A stretch of DNA of 64,000 nucleotides from Sphingomonadaceae bacterium OTU29LAMAA1 (GCA_024072375.1 CP099617.1:1220001-1284000); one strand, 5' to 3'; positions 44,736 through 52,822 are shown, counted from the first letter of the stretch. Numbers and translations: made by a program. The notes: generated by a model from the sequence alone, not told the origin.

Positions 44736-45251
44736 CTAGGCGATCACCGCAGCCCGGGCGTACAGGGCGAAGCATGCGCGGGCGCCGGCCAGCGCGGCAT
44801 CCTGCCATGCCTGCCCCTGCCCAGCCGCGTGCGTATCGAGCGTCGTCAACAGCCTGCGCCATTCGCCGGGCAGGTGATGCGCCGCGAGGTAGGCGGACGG
44901 CAGGCCGGCCGGTACGCTGCGCGCCAGCAACTGCCCGCCGAGCCGCGATCCCTCGATCACGTACAGGGCACCCCAGCGCTCTGCGGCTGCGCCCGGCTGG
45001 AAGGGAAGCGGCGCCGGTATCGGCGCATCCAGCGCGTGCAGGTCCGCCGCCAACAACGCCGTCCGTGATCGCCATGGCGGCAGGTCCGACGCTTCGGCGA
45101 GTGCCAGCTCCACCGCCGGCAATGCCCGTGCGTGCGCGGTCAGGAACGACCGGTAACCCGCCGGGCGATCGAGCGCGAAACCACCGTAATGCGCGTCGAC
45201 CATCTCGTGATCCGCGGCGGTCGCCTGACGAAGTGTACGGACGAAAGACAT
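44736..45251 (-). CDS. bphO: Biliverdin-producing heme oxygenase
   Basis: This 171-residue protein has the heme oxygenase fold. The proximal His is His15 in LRQATAADHEMVDAH, and the distal-helix Gly-rich motif is in LYVIEGSRLGGQLLAR. The closing helices include CFALYARAA. It cleaves heme to biliverdin, CO and iron in the cytoplasm. Biliverdin is the chromophore of the bacteriophytochrome encoded nearby, which supports the call BphO over an iron-acquisition enzyme. It converges on the GGDEF gene (47 nt between stops). Start chosen at MSFVRTLRQ; the longer frame has no support. Confidence 0.87.
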   Translation of the reverse strand: MSFVRTLRQATAADHEMVDAHYGGFALDRPAGYRSFLTAHARALPAVELALAEASDLPPWRSRTALLAADLHALDAPIPAPLPFQPGAAAERWGALYVIEGSRLGGQLLARSVPAGLPSAYLAAHHLPGEWRRLLTTLDTHAAGQGQAWQDAALAGARACFALYARAAVIA

Positions 45252-45530
45252 GCCCCGTCCCCTGCCCTGCGCGCGCCGGGCTGTCGAGGCCGGGACCGGA
45301 TCGCCGGTGCGCAAACGCAGGTCAGGCGGCGTCGCGCGACCCTGCCGGCATCAAGTGCCTTGCCGCGATGGCCGTGAGTCATGCTATCGTCATGCAAGCT
45401 TGCCATGGGCAGTCTCCGTTCCGCCGGATCCACGTCGTGATCCGTCCCGGTACGGTGGATCGTCCAGATTCGGCTTGCGTGCCGTCGCGGCCGGCCCCAT
45501 GCGCGCCGCGCCATTATTGAAAGGTCCCTT

Positions 45531-46175
45531 ATGGTTGCCTGGTTCCAGGCGCTGATGCCGAAGCAAGGTCGTTTCTTCGAACAGTTCGAGGCGCATGCCG
45601 CCACGCTGGTCGCGGGCGCCGACGCCTTGCAGAAGCTGTTCAGCGGCGACGGCGCGATCGCGCAGCACATCGCCGAGATCGTGGATCGCGAGCACGAGGC
45701 CGATGATATCACCCGCGACGTCCTGCAGGACGTGCGCCGCGTGTTCGTGACCCCCTTCGACCGGTCGGCGATCACCGACCTGATCGGGGTCATGGACGAT
45801 TCGATCGACCAGATGAACCAGACCGCGAACACCATCGCCCTGTACGAGGTGACCGAGTTCGCACCCGACATGCGTGAGATGGTCGGTCTGGTCGTCGAGG
45901 CGGCGCGCGTTACCGCGGAAGCGATCCCCCTCCTCCGCAAGCTCGACCAGAATGCCGCGCGCCTGCACGACCTCACCGAACGGCTGGTCAAGCTGGAGGG
46001 GCGTGCGGACGAGCATCACGCCCGCGGCTTGAAGGCGCTGTTCAAGGCGTGCGGCACCGACAATCCGATGCGCTTCATCGTCGAGCGCGAAATCTACAGC
46101 CATCTGGAGCGGACGGCCGACCGGTTCGAGGACATCGCGAACGAGATCCAGGGTCTCGTGATCGATCACGCCTAG
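45531..46175 (+). CDS. DUF47 / PhoU-like regulator of phosphate transport
   Basis: This 214-residue all-helical protein (MVAWFQALMPKQGRFFEQFE ... FEDIANEIQGLVIDHA) matches the DUF47 / TIGR00153 family. It shows the PhoU-like metal motifs with repeated Glu/Asp/His (IVDREHEADDITRDV and HLERTADRFEDIAN). Such genes almost always precede a PiT transporter and are thought to regulate it at the membrane. The next gene is PiT, starting 3 nt after this TAG stop. AAAGG lies before the ATG. The 279 nt upstream are shared with the divergent heme oxygenase. Confidence 0.93.
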   Translation: MVAWFQALMPKQGRFFEQFEAHAATLVAGADALQKLFSGDGAIAQHIAEIVDREHEADDITRDVLQDVRRVFVTPFDRSAITDLIGVMDDSIDQMNQTANTIALYEVTEFAPDMREMVGLVVEAARVTAEAIPLLRKLDQNAARLHDLTERLVKLEGRADEHHARGLKALFKACGTDNPMRFIVEREIYSHLERTADRFEDIANEIQGLVIDHA

Positions 46176-46178
46176 GCC

Positions 46179-47180
46179 ATGACCATCTCCTTCACGCTGC
46201 TGGTCGCGCTGATCGGCGTGGCGCTGCTGTTCGATTTCCTGAACGGCCTGCACGACGCCGCCAATTCGATCGCGACCGTGGTATCCACCCGCGTCCTGAA
46301 GCCGCACCACGCAGTGCTCTGGGCCGCCTTCTTCAACTTCATCGCGTTTGCGGTGTTCGGCCTGCATGTCGCGCAGACGGTGGGCAAGGGTATCGTCGAC
46401 GCGCAGATCATCGATCCGCAGGTGATCTTCGGCGCGCTGATGGGCGCGATCGCGTGGAATGTCATCACCTGGCGCTACGGCATTCCGTCCAGTTCCAGCC
46501 ACGCGCTGATCGGCGGCCTGCTCGGTGCCGGTATATCGAAGGCGGGCTTTTCCAGCGTCGTCTGGGTCGGCGTCGGCAAGACCGTCGCCGCGATCTTCCT
46601 GTCGCCCACCGTCGGGCTGGTCCTCGCCCTGCTGCTGGTGCTGGTCGTCGCGTGGAGTTCGCTGAAGCTGACGCCAATGGGCGTCGACAAGCGCTTCCGC
46701 AAGCTCCAGCTCGTCTCCGCCGCGCTCTACAGCCTGGGCCACGGCGGCAACGACGCGCAGAAGACGATGGGGATCATCACCGTCCTGCTCTATTCGCAGG
46801 GCATGCTCGGCGGCGAATTCCACGTACCCTTCTGGGTCGTGCTCTCCTGCCAGGCGGCGATGGCGCTCGGCACGATGTCGGGCGGATGGAAGATCGTCCA
46901 CACGATGGGGTCGAAGATCACCCGCCTCACCCCGGCGCAGGGCTTCTGCGCCGAGACGGGCGGCGCGATCACGCTGTTCATGGCGACGATGGGCGGCATT
47001 CCCGTGTCCTCGACGCACACCATCACCGGCGCGATCGTCGGCGTCGGCTCCGCCCGCCGGCTCAGCGCCGTCCGCTGGAACATCGCCAGCCGGATCGTCG
47101 TCGCCTGGGTGGTCACGCTCCCCGCCGCCGGGCTGATCGGTGCGGCGTTCTACGAACTGGCGGCGCTGCTGTCCGCCTGA
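46179..47180 (+). CDS. pitA: PiT-family inorganic phosphate transporter
   Basis: This inner-membrane, proton-coupled transporter imports metal-phosphate. The 333-residue protein has about ten helices and the duplicated signature: FLNGLHDAANSIATVVSTRVL at the N-terminus and SLGHGGNDAQKTMGIITVLL in the second half, plus SSSHALIGG and SSTHTITGAIVG. It is slightly shorter than E. coli PitA (499), as usual for the DUF47-linked subfamily. It is in an operon with the DUF47 gene. With PhoX elsewhere in the window this gives both phosphate release and uptake. Confidence 0.95.
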   Translation: MTISFTLLVALIGVALLFDFLNGLHDAANSIATVVSTRVLKPHHAVLWAAFFNFIAFAVFGLHVAQTVGKGIVDAQIIDPQVIFGALMGAIAWNVITWRYGIPSSSSHALIGGLLGAGISKAGFSSVVWVGVGKTVAAIFLSPTVGLVLALLLVLVVAWSSLKLTPMGVDKRFRKLQLVSAALYSLGHGGNDAQKTMGIITVLLYSQGMLGGEFHVPFWVVLSCQAAMALGTMSGGWKIVHTMGSKITRLTPAQGFCAETGGAITLFMATMGGIPVSSTHTITGAIVGVGSARRLSAVRWNIASRIVVAWVVTLPAAGLIGAAFYELAALLSA

Positions 47181-47247
47181 CGATCGGGACGAGGGAGCCT
47201 GTGCGCGGCTTCCTCGTTCGGTCCGTAACGACAGGAAAGCCGCCATC

Positions 47248-47637
47248 ATGCCTATCGAACTGACCCTGCTCGGCGCATCGACCGTCCTGCTGTTCGCGCA
47301 TGTCATGATCCAGGGGCAGACCGCCACCCGCGATCGCGGCCTCGACTGGAACGCCGGTCCGCGCGACGGCGCCGCACAACCGCTCGGCACGCTCGCCGGC
47401 CGGGCCGCCCGCGCGCTGGCGAACTTTCAGGAAACCTATCCGGCGTTCATCGCGCTGACGCTCGCGCTCGCCATGACCGGGCAGACCGGCGGCAGCGGCG
47501 CGGCCGGCGCGATCCTCTGGTTCGCCGCCCGCTTCGCCTACATCCCGCTCTACCTGTTCGGCGTGCGCTATCTCCGCAGCCTTGCCTGGCTCGCGTCGAT
47601 CCTGGGACTGTTGTTGATGCTGGTCCGTTTCTTCTGA
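47248..47637 (+). CDS. MAPEG-family membrane protein
   Basis: This 129-residue protein has four hydrophobic helices and the MAPEG pattern: helix 1 LTLLGASTVLLFAHVMIQ, then RAARALANFQETYPAFIALTLALA (the conserved Arg, Asn and Glu), AAGAILWFAARFAYIPLYLFGV and a final helix ending MLVRFF. Eukaryotic members are glutathione transferases and eicosanoid enzymes; bacterial ones are mostly unstudied. It begins 67 nt after pitA and may be in the same transcript. A role in stress or lipid metabolism is inference. Confidence 0.85.
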   Translation: MPIELTLLGASTVLLFAHVMIQGQTATRDRGLDWNAGPRDGAAQPLGTLAGRAARALANFQETYPAFIALTLALAMTGQTGGSGAAGAILWFAARFAYIPLYLFGVRYLRSLAWLASILGLLLMLVRFF

Positions 47638-47763
47638 CCAGATCGTGGCGCGGGTACAGACGTACGCTCCTGAGACCGGACGTGGTGCCCCCTGCTCTAT
47701 CCCATGCGTCTGCCATGGAGCCGGGCCGTCATGTGCTTTCGGTGTCCGTTGCACTCAGGCCGG

Positions 47764-47773
47764 TGGAGCGGGT
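47764..47773. other. Short copy of the tRNA-end core (TGGAGCGGGT)
   Basis: Ten bases equal to the start of the attachment-like core at 48855 occur here, followed by an unrelated AT-rich stretch (CGTTCTAAATCAATGACTT). The match is short, so it may be chance or an older integration scar. The rest of 47638-47917 shows no gene. Confidence 0.3.
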
Positions 47774-47917
47774 CGTTCTAAATCAATGACTTACAGGAGC
47801 CGGTAAGTGCTTGCTGCCGCCGGACCCGTTCACGTCGATACTCCACCAACCGCATAGGCATTGAATTCGTGCTGGTGTCGTGTATCGCCACAACACCATA
47901 ACAAGGGTTGTTCCAAG

Positions 47918-48187
47918 ATGAAGAAGATCGTTCTGTTCGCTGCCGCCACCGGCCTGCTCTCGCTCGCCGCCTGCAACACCAGCCCGCGCGAGCAGGCTGC
48001 CGACAACGTGGAAGCGAACTCCGAGGCCGTTGCCGACAACCTCGAAGACGCTGCGGACAACACCAGCAACGCAGCTGCCGAAGCCGCTCTCGAGAACACC
48101 GCCGACGCCGTTCGCGCGACCGGCCAGAACCAGGCGGACGATCTGCGCACGAACGACGCCGACACCAATCTTAAGAATGGTATCTGA
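47918..48187 (+). CDS. Small Asn/Ala-rich lipoprotein
   Basis: This 89-residue protein has a lipoprotein signal (MKKIVLFAAATGLLSLAAC, lipobox LAAC) and a hydrophilic Ala/Asn/Asp/Glu-rich body with heptad-like repeats (ADNVEANSEAVADNLEDAADN). It is probably an envelope lipoprotein with a helical, possibly coiled-coil, body similar to entericidin- or Lpp-like small proteins. AAGGGTTGTTCCAAG precedes the ATG. A strong terminator follows, so it is a single-gene unit. Confidence 0.8.
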   Translation: MKKIVLFAAATGLLSLAACNTSPREQAADNVEANSEAVADNLEDAADNTSNAAAEAALENTADAVRATGQNQADDLRTNDADTNLKNGI

Positions 48188-48237
48188 TTCCGGCAGCGTC
48201 TAGGGACCGTCCCAGGCGCTCCCAAGCACCTAGATTG

Positions 48238-48270
48238 AAGGGCATCCAGGGCGACCTGGGTGCCCTTTTT
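48238..48270 (+). terminator. Rho-independent terminator of the small lipoprotein gene
   Basis: A 13-bp stem (AAGGGCATCCAGG, GCGA, CCTGGGTGCCCTT) with one G-T-type mismatch is followed by TTT, 50 nt after the stop. Confidence 0.9.
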
Positions 48271-48436
48271 CGCGTGCGAAGCGCCAGAGGAAATACGCGG
48301 CCGGCCTATATCCCTGAAGGCACGGGCGTGAAGGCGGCGTGTCGGGCCACGCCCATATGTCGGACATTCAGGACACCCATCCGGCAAACCAAGATCAGAC
48401 ATTGCGGGCCATGGCCAGCGGGTGCAGACTTACGCG

Positions 48437-48754
48437 ATGAACGTTCGCCCTATACTGCTTGGCCTCGCGCTTACGGGCTGCGTGTCATCCTCATCCGAAA
48501 GGATCATAGATCAAATAGAACAAACGGTGCACATGCCTTCGGGCGCGAAAGAGTTGAAAATGTATAGGCGATATTATTACCGCGACAATCGCGCTGTAGT
48601 CGGCACGTACGTGCTATCCGGCAAGCCCGGCCACGAGTGGCGGACTAAGGACAAGATGATAATGGTCCTCGACGGCGGATGCGCCGTGGTCAATGTAGTC
48701 TTCTCGATCAAAGACAACCGCGTGACTTATACGGCTTGCAACGGCGTCGCTTAG
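48437..48754 (+). CDS. Putative lipoprotein, AT-richer than surroundings
   Basis: This 105-residue protein has a lipobox (MNVRPILLGLALTGC) and a body with basic and aromatic residues (MYRRYYYRDNRAVVGTYVL), then MVLDGGCAVVNVVFSIKDNRVTYTACNG with two Cys that could form a disulfide. The codon use is AT-richer than the core genes, a sign of recent transfer. It lies between two copies of the tRNA-end core sequence (47764 and 48855), just outside the prophage boundary proposed here. I do not recognise the family. Confidence 0.6.
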   Translation: MNVRPILLGLALTGCVSSSSERIIDQIEQTVHMPSGAKELKMYRRYYYRDNRAVVGTYVLSGKPGHEWRTKDKMIMVLDGGCAVVNVVFSIKDNRVTYTACNGVA

Positions 48755-48854
48755 GCGGCCCACATGCCCGAAAGCCGCCCGTCCGCTAACCACCCAATAG
48801 CGGACATAGTCGCCATCCCGTAAGGGGATTGGAGCAGGTTCGCAGGAGAAACCG

Positions 48855-48872
48855 TGGAGCGGGTGAAGGGAA
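48855..48872 (-). other. Attachment-site-like fragment: 3' end of a tRNA-Gly gene
   Basis: On the minus strand these 18 nt read TTCCCTTCACCCGCTCCA, which is from memory the last 18 nt including CCA of an alphaproteobacterial tRNA-Gly gene. The remainder of the tRNA is missing here. Such fragments mark the distal end of elements integrated in a tRNA gene. The prophage genes start 35 nt to the right. Confidence 0.65.
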
Positions 48873-48906
48873 CACGGCGTAAGCGTACGTTTCTAAAGGC
48901 GAACGT

Positions 48907-49968
48907 TTAAGCGACTGGCGGGTGGTGCGCCACGCCACCGGCGCCCTCCTCGTCCGGCGTTTCGAAGAGCGTTTTACCGCGACGCTCGTAATGGCAATCA
49001 AGCTCCCGAAGTATGTTCAAATTATAAAATTGCTTTGGGGTCCCCGCCTTCTTCTCCGGGTCTGGGTAGCGGTTGTAGCAGTATCTCTCGTCCTTTTTCA
49101 GCCGCTTCATAATGTCATGGAAGGTGCCGTTCTGGCTGAAGTCAATGTAGCGCGCGCTTAACCTAGCGAGCAGTTCGCGATAAGAGGTGTTGAACCCGGC
49201 AGGCAGTTTATCACCGTCGATCGTCACCGTCAGATCGGGATCATCCCGAACCAATGCGGCGGTCACTGCCGCGTTCTCGCGATTCTTCACAACATCGAAG
49301 TTCACACGGATAGATACGGAGAAATCGGAGGATTCAGCACGTGCACGTGCCTGCAGTTCTTCCATGTACGCTAGGAAGCGGGTCACTGCCTCCGGCTGTT
49401 TATGCGCGACCGACTCGACTTGCTTGTGATCGAGGTCGAAGGTGATCGGCATAGATGCGATGTTCAGGTCGCTAAAGCTAACGTTGAACCACTCCTGCGC
49501 TGCTAAAACGTAGTTTCGGACGGATGCCAATGCAATTTCGGTGAGGCTCTTTCTGAGTGCCGCATCATGAACTACAAAGTGCGTAGCATTATCGCGTATG
49601 CCGACCAGAGCCTCTATGTTTGCAATGCAATTTTGGTCAATCCGATGCTGGGCGAAACCCGCGACAAGGTTGTACGCCCGTTCAAGGCCAATTGTGAGAG
49701 GCGTACCGGAGCGATTTCGTTTGTACTCTTTTAGTTTGCTCGCTTCTCCGTCCTTCTTACGTCTAGGCTGCAACTCCCAGAGCGAGGATACCTTACCGCC
49801 CCGTTCCCGAACGATCCGAGCCTTTAGGAGCAGCTCCCAAGCGTTGATCATGAGGATCGCGAACGTCTCCTCACGATACATTGTCGAAGCACGATTATAG
49901 GTTTCAACAGCGCTGATGCAGGCCTCGCGCGATTTCATCACCAGCTGCATGTACTTTGATGTTGGCAC
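48907..49968 (-). CDS. DUF3644-like protein with HEPN-type motif
   Basis: This 353-residue protein (MPTSKYMQLVMKSREACISA) has an N-terminal helical domain like HEPN folds: YREETFAILMINAWELLLKARIV forms the first helices, and IRDNATHF holds an R-x4-H motif (Arg125, His130) typical of HEPN RNases. The C-terminal half contains beta-rich and charged segments (RVNFDVVKNRENAAV, DDPDLTVTIDGD, HDIMKRLKKDERYCYNRYPDP), perhaps DNA- or substrate-binding. It is of the DUF3644 type, for which I know no tested function. It is the first gene inside the proposed attachment site, a common place for phage cargo such as defence genes. RNase activity and defence are inference. Confidence 0.72.
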   Translation of the reverse strand: MPTSKYMQLVMKSREACISAVETYNRASTMYREETFAILMINAWELLLKARIVRERGGKVSSLWELQPRRKKDGEASKLKEYKRNRSGTPLTIGLERAYNLVAGFAQHRIDQNCIANIEALVGIRDNATHFVVHDAALRKSLTEIALASVRNYVLAAQEWFNVSFSDLNIASMPITFDLDHKQVESVAHKQPEAVTRFLAYMEELQARARAESSDFSVSIRVNFDVVKNRENAAVTAALVRDDPDLTVTIDGDKLPAGFNTSYRELLARLSARYIDFSQNGTFHDIMKRLKKDERYCYNRYPDPEKKAGTPKQFYNLNILRELDCHYERRGKTLFETPDEEGAGGVAHHPPVA

Positions 49969-50322
49969 GCCTCTCCCTTTTCAGGAGCAGGCTAACTGAC
50001 ATAGCGTGAGTCGGACAAGACTACGGATCGAAAGGCTGCGCGTGATTCCCGCCCTTATGTCCTCAATCGGGAATGCGCTTACCTGCCCGCCTCAAACATT
50101 CCCGGTTTTCTGCGAACCTGCGGTGTCCAACCTGCCCGGATTGGGCCACGGCAACCCGCCGCGTCCGGCCCCGATGTCCAGCTTCCTGCCCCCTGTGATG
50201 TCAACACACGGCCTATCTATGAATGACGCGGAAAACCGTCACTTTCCCGATCTGCGAAACCCCGAAATACCGTGAACAAACGGGGAAATGCAGTGACTTT
50301 CACCGGAGCAACACCGGAGCCG
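49969..50322. other. Intergenic region in the prophage, no gene seen
   Basis: These 354 nt show no frame with a ribosome site. Two similar stretches (ATTCCCGGTTTTCTGCGAACC at about 50098 and TTTCCCGATCTGCGAAACC at about 50242) may be degenerate direct repeats. Promoter and operator for the leftward DUF3644 gene should lie near 49970-50050. Confidence 0.4.
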
Positions 50323-51147
50323 CTAGAGGAGCCGATGAGGCCGCGGCACATAGTCGCGGATGATCAACTCGCCCGCCACCTGCGCCGCACCGGACGCGAT
50401 CGTGTAGGTCACGTCGACGTGCTCCATCTCGAACGCGGCGAACGTGTCACGCGCTCCTGGCGTGTCGTTGATCGACAGGATGAAGTGACCCTCGATCGCC
50501 GCCAGCTGCTGCGCGAGGCGCTCGAAGTCAGATCTCGCGAAAACGCCCGGTCCATAATCACCCTCACAGTTCCAATAGGGCGGATCGAGATAGAAAAGCG
50601 TGTCCGGACCGTCGTAGCGCGTAATGACCTCGCTGTAGGGTAGCTGCTCGATCACCACCCCCGAGAGGCGCTCGTGAACGTCCTCCAGCATAGGCGCCAG
50701 CTTCATAACGTCGAACCGTGCCGGCGCGTCCCGGCTCACTCCGAAACTGCGCCCATGAACTTTACCACCGAAGGCCAGCCGCTGAAGGTACAGGAAACGG
50801 GCAGCCCGCTCCAAGTCTGTTAACGTCGATGGCTCCACCTTGATCAGCCGTTCGAACTCCGCGCGGCTCGTGATCTGCCACTTCAGCACGTCCATGAACG
50901 CTTGGTAATGACGTTGAAGTATGCGGTAGAGGCAGGAGACGTCGCCCGAGATGTCGTTCATGACCTCCACCGTCGGCCGCCGCGGCCGGCGCAGGAAAAC
51001 TCCGCCCATGCCGACGAACGGCTCCACGTATGTGCGGTGTGGCGTTTCCCCGATCAGATCGCATAACCGCGCGGACAGATTGCGCTTTCCACCAATATAG
51101 GGCGCGACCGGGCTGACCGGTCGCACATAGCTTAGATTCGACTCCAT
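50323..51147 (-). CDS. D12-class DNA adenine-N6 methyltransferase (Dam-like)
   Basis: This 274-residue enzyme transfers methyl from S-adenosylmethionine to adenine in DNA. It has the D12 motifs: PYIGGKRNLSARL at the N-terminus, the AdoMet-site TYVEPFVGMGGVFLRR and the catalytic DPPYW (188-192). The middle target-recognition part includes LYLQRLAFGGKVHGRSFG. It has no restriction partner, as is usual for prophage methylases that protect phage DNA or alter regulation. The target site is not readable. Start chosen at MESNLSYVRP; the longer frame runs through a hairpin and looks non-coding. Confidence 0.92.
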   Translation of the reverse strand: MESNLSYVRPVSPVAPYIGGKRNLSARLCDLIGETPHRTYVEPFVGMGGVFLRRPRRPTVEVMNDISGDVSCLYRILQRHYQAFMDVLKWQITSRAEFERLIKVEPSTLTDLERAARFLYLQRLAFGGKVHGRSFGVSRDAPARFDVMKLAPMLEDVHERLSGVVIEQLPYSEVITRYDGPDTLFYLDPPYWNCEGDYGPGVFARSDFERLAQQLAAIEGHFILSINDTPGARDTFAAFEMEHVDVTYTIASGAAQVAGELIIRDYVPRPHRLL

Positions 51148-51167
51148 CGATGTTTGCTCACAAAGGA

Positions 51168-51194
51168 GCCCCGCCTGTTGCGCAGGTGCGGGGC
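51168..51194. terminator. Hairpin upstream of the methylase gene
   Basis: GCCCCGC-CTG, TTGCG loop, CAG-GTGCGGGGC forms a strong stem with a 2-nt bulge. On the minus strand it is followed by TCCTTTG. It may be an end of a transcript entering from the right or part of the methylase leader. Confidence 0.45.
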
Positions 51195-51432
51195 GTTTGC
51201 GGCTAGGCCAGCCGCGCGTGACGGATCTACGGTCCGTCGGTTGCCGTGTTGACGCACGGCACCCCCGCTCGGCCATTCGCCGGCGGACGTGTTCGAATAC
51301 CAGTTACTCAGCGTCCAAAGCTACTCGCTCCGTCCAGTGGATCAGAGCATTGCCTCGAATGCTCTTACGGGCATAGTTGATCCATCACAGCGCGGGCCGG
51401 GAATGCTGTGCGCGAACATTCGGGGGTACGTG

Positions 51433-52434
51433 ATGACAGAAACGCCGATGCGAGCAAATACAGGCAGCCTGCTAGACGGCATCCCTAAATCCGTCTTGCA
51501 AGCCATCTACCACACAGTAACTGGAAAAGTAGAGAATCAAACAACTACACTCCGATCTAATGTGGAAATTAGACGAGATGACATAGTGCGGCTTTTTGGC
51601 ATGCTTCAACAGCAGTTAGAACATTATGAAGCTGTTGCCGATCCCGCAGTTACAGTAATAGTAAGGGACAGCAATGATCGGTCGCTGACATACAGCTCGT
51701 GGGAGCGCTTCCAGACTTTGGAGGTAGAATCACTTTCTGTCACGTCCGAGATGATCATAAAGGTTGAATTCCTAATACAGATCATAAATACGCCCGCGCC
51801 TCAACGGTGTATAATAACGATCGACTTGGATTCTGGCCTGCCTGTACTATCCAATGACAAACCTATGGCGATTGGGTTTCTCGACTGGTTTTCAGAATTT
51901 GCGAGCGACTGGCCTGCGGCAAAAGTGTCGATCGACTTTGTGGACTTCTTGGTCGCAAGGAATCTTCAAGCCGGGGTAACAGAATGGTTCAACGGCTTAC
52001 GAAAGGCGGAAACACCGCCATTTAGCAAGTCGCTACAACCCATCTTAAAATTAATGCGATTATTTATACCGCAGATGGGCCGCATTGGCTTCGCCGCCTT
52101 CATCATGACCTACCTTGCAATCGCTGAATCGCCTCTGCGGTTGATATCCCTAGTTCAAGCTGGATGTTTGGGTCTGGTCCTATGGAGTATCACCAACGCA
52201 TATTCCAGCAGTCTATCAAACTACATTGGTGGCAGAATTGCGCTTAGCCTTATGCCGGGCGTCATTCTCCTAACCGAAGGAGATCAGCGCGCCTACGATG
52301 CAGCGAAGAAAAGAATGAAGGGCGTGGGTAGCAGTCTTGCCTATTACGTATTGGCATTGTCAATTCAGATCGCCCTCAATGTTGCGGCGAGTTACATCTA
52401 TGAAATTTCAAAACAACTAAGCCGACGACCATGA
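51433..52434 (+). CDS. Orphan membrane protein of foreign composition
   Basis: This 333-residue protein has a soluble N-terminal part of about 215 residues with helices and beta strands (VEIRRDDIVRLFGMLQQQLEHYEAV; QRCIITIDLDSGLPVLS; KVSIDFVDFLVARNLQ). About four membrane helices follow: IGFAAFIMTYLAIA, LISLVQAGCLGLVLWSI, IALSLMPGVILLTEG and YYVLALSIQIALNVAASYIY. The DNA is clearly AT-richer than its neighbours and is on the opposite strand to the tail and lysis genes, as for a phage moron. A GGGGGT precedes the ATG; the upstream in-frame extension is not protein-like. I recognise no family. Membrane-effector or superinfection-exclusion roles are possible but unproven. Confidence 0.72.
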   Translation: MTETPMRANTGSLLDGIPKSVLQAIYHTVTGKVENQTTTLRSNVEIRRDDIVRLFGMLQQQLEHYEAVADPAVTVIVRDSNDRSLTYSSWERFQTLEVESLSVTSEMIIKVEFLIQIINTPAPQRCIITIDLDSGLPVLSNDKPMAIGFLDWFSEFASDWPAAKVSIDFVDFLVARNLQAGVTEWFNGLRKAETPPFSKSLQPILKLMRLFIPQMGRIGFAAFIMTYLAIAESPLRLISLVQAGCLGLVLWSITNAYSSSLSNYIGGRIALSLMPGVILLTEGDQRAYDAAKKRMKGVGSSLAYYVLALSIQIALNVAASYIYEISKQLSRRP

Positions 52435-52649
52435 ACATCCTTAATCTGACGCTCGAAGCTGCGCCCATTCGATCGCTGGGTCAGCCGGGTCCGAGTTCTG
52501 ACCGGGGATCAACATTCGTGCTTTTACGCGGGTAACGGGCGTCTAACCGACCCGAATGGCCGCACCGCGGCCCGCGGTGTCCCGAGACCGACGTCTAACC
52601 GGAATTGACCGTTCAACCTTCGTCTACATGTGGCGTGGCATAAAGCCGG

Positions 52650-52775
52650 ATGACCCGCCCCGATCGTGACCAACGACAGAAACCCTTCGATCCTGACGCT
52701 TGGCAGCGATCGGCGCGGCTGACGCTATGGGAGCGGGTCAAACGCTGGTGGCGGATCATACGCACGGGCTTCTGA
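52650..52775 (+). CDS. Possible small basic protein, 41 aa
   Basis: The frame encodes MTRPDRDQRQKPFDPDAWQR followed by SARLTLWERVKRWWRIIRTGF. The Trp/Arg-rich C-terminal helix resembles membrane-surface or small phage proteins. No good ribosome site is present; AGCCGG is the closest. It may be real because the composition is not that of a shadow frame. Confidence 0.3.
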   Translation: MTRPDRDQRQKPFDPDAWQRSARLTLWERVKRWWRIIRTGF

Positions 52776-52822
52776 CACTTGCCAGCAGGGCGGATTAGCC
52801 CGTTGACGAGGAGAGCGGGTTG

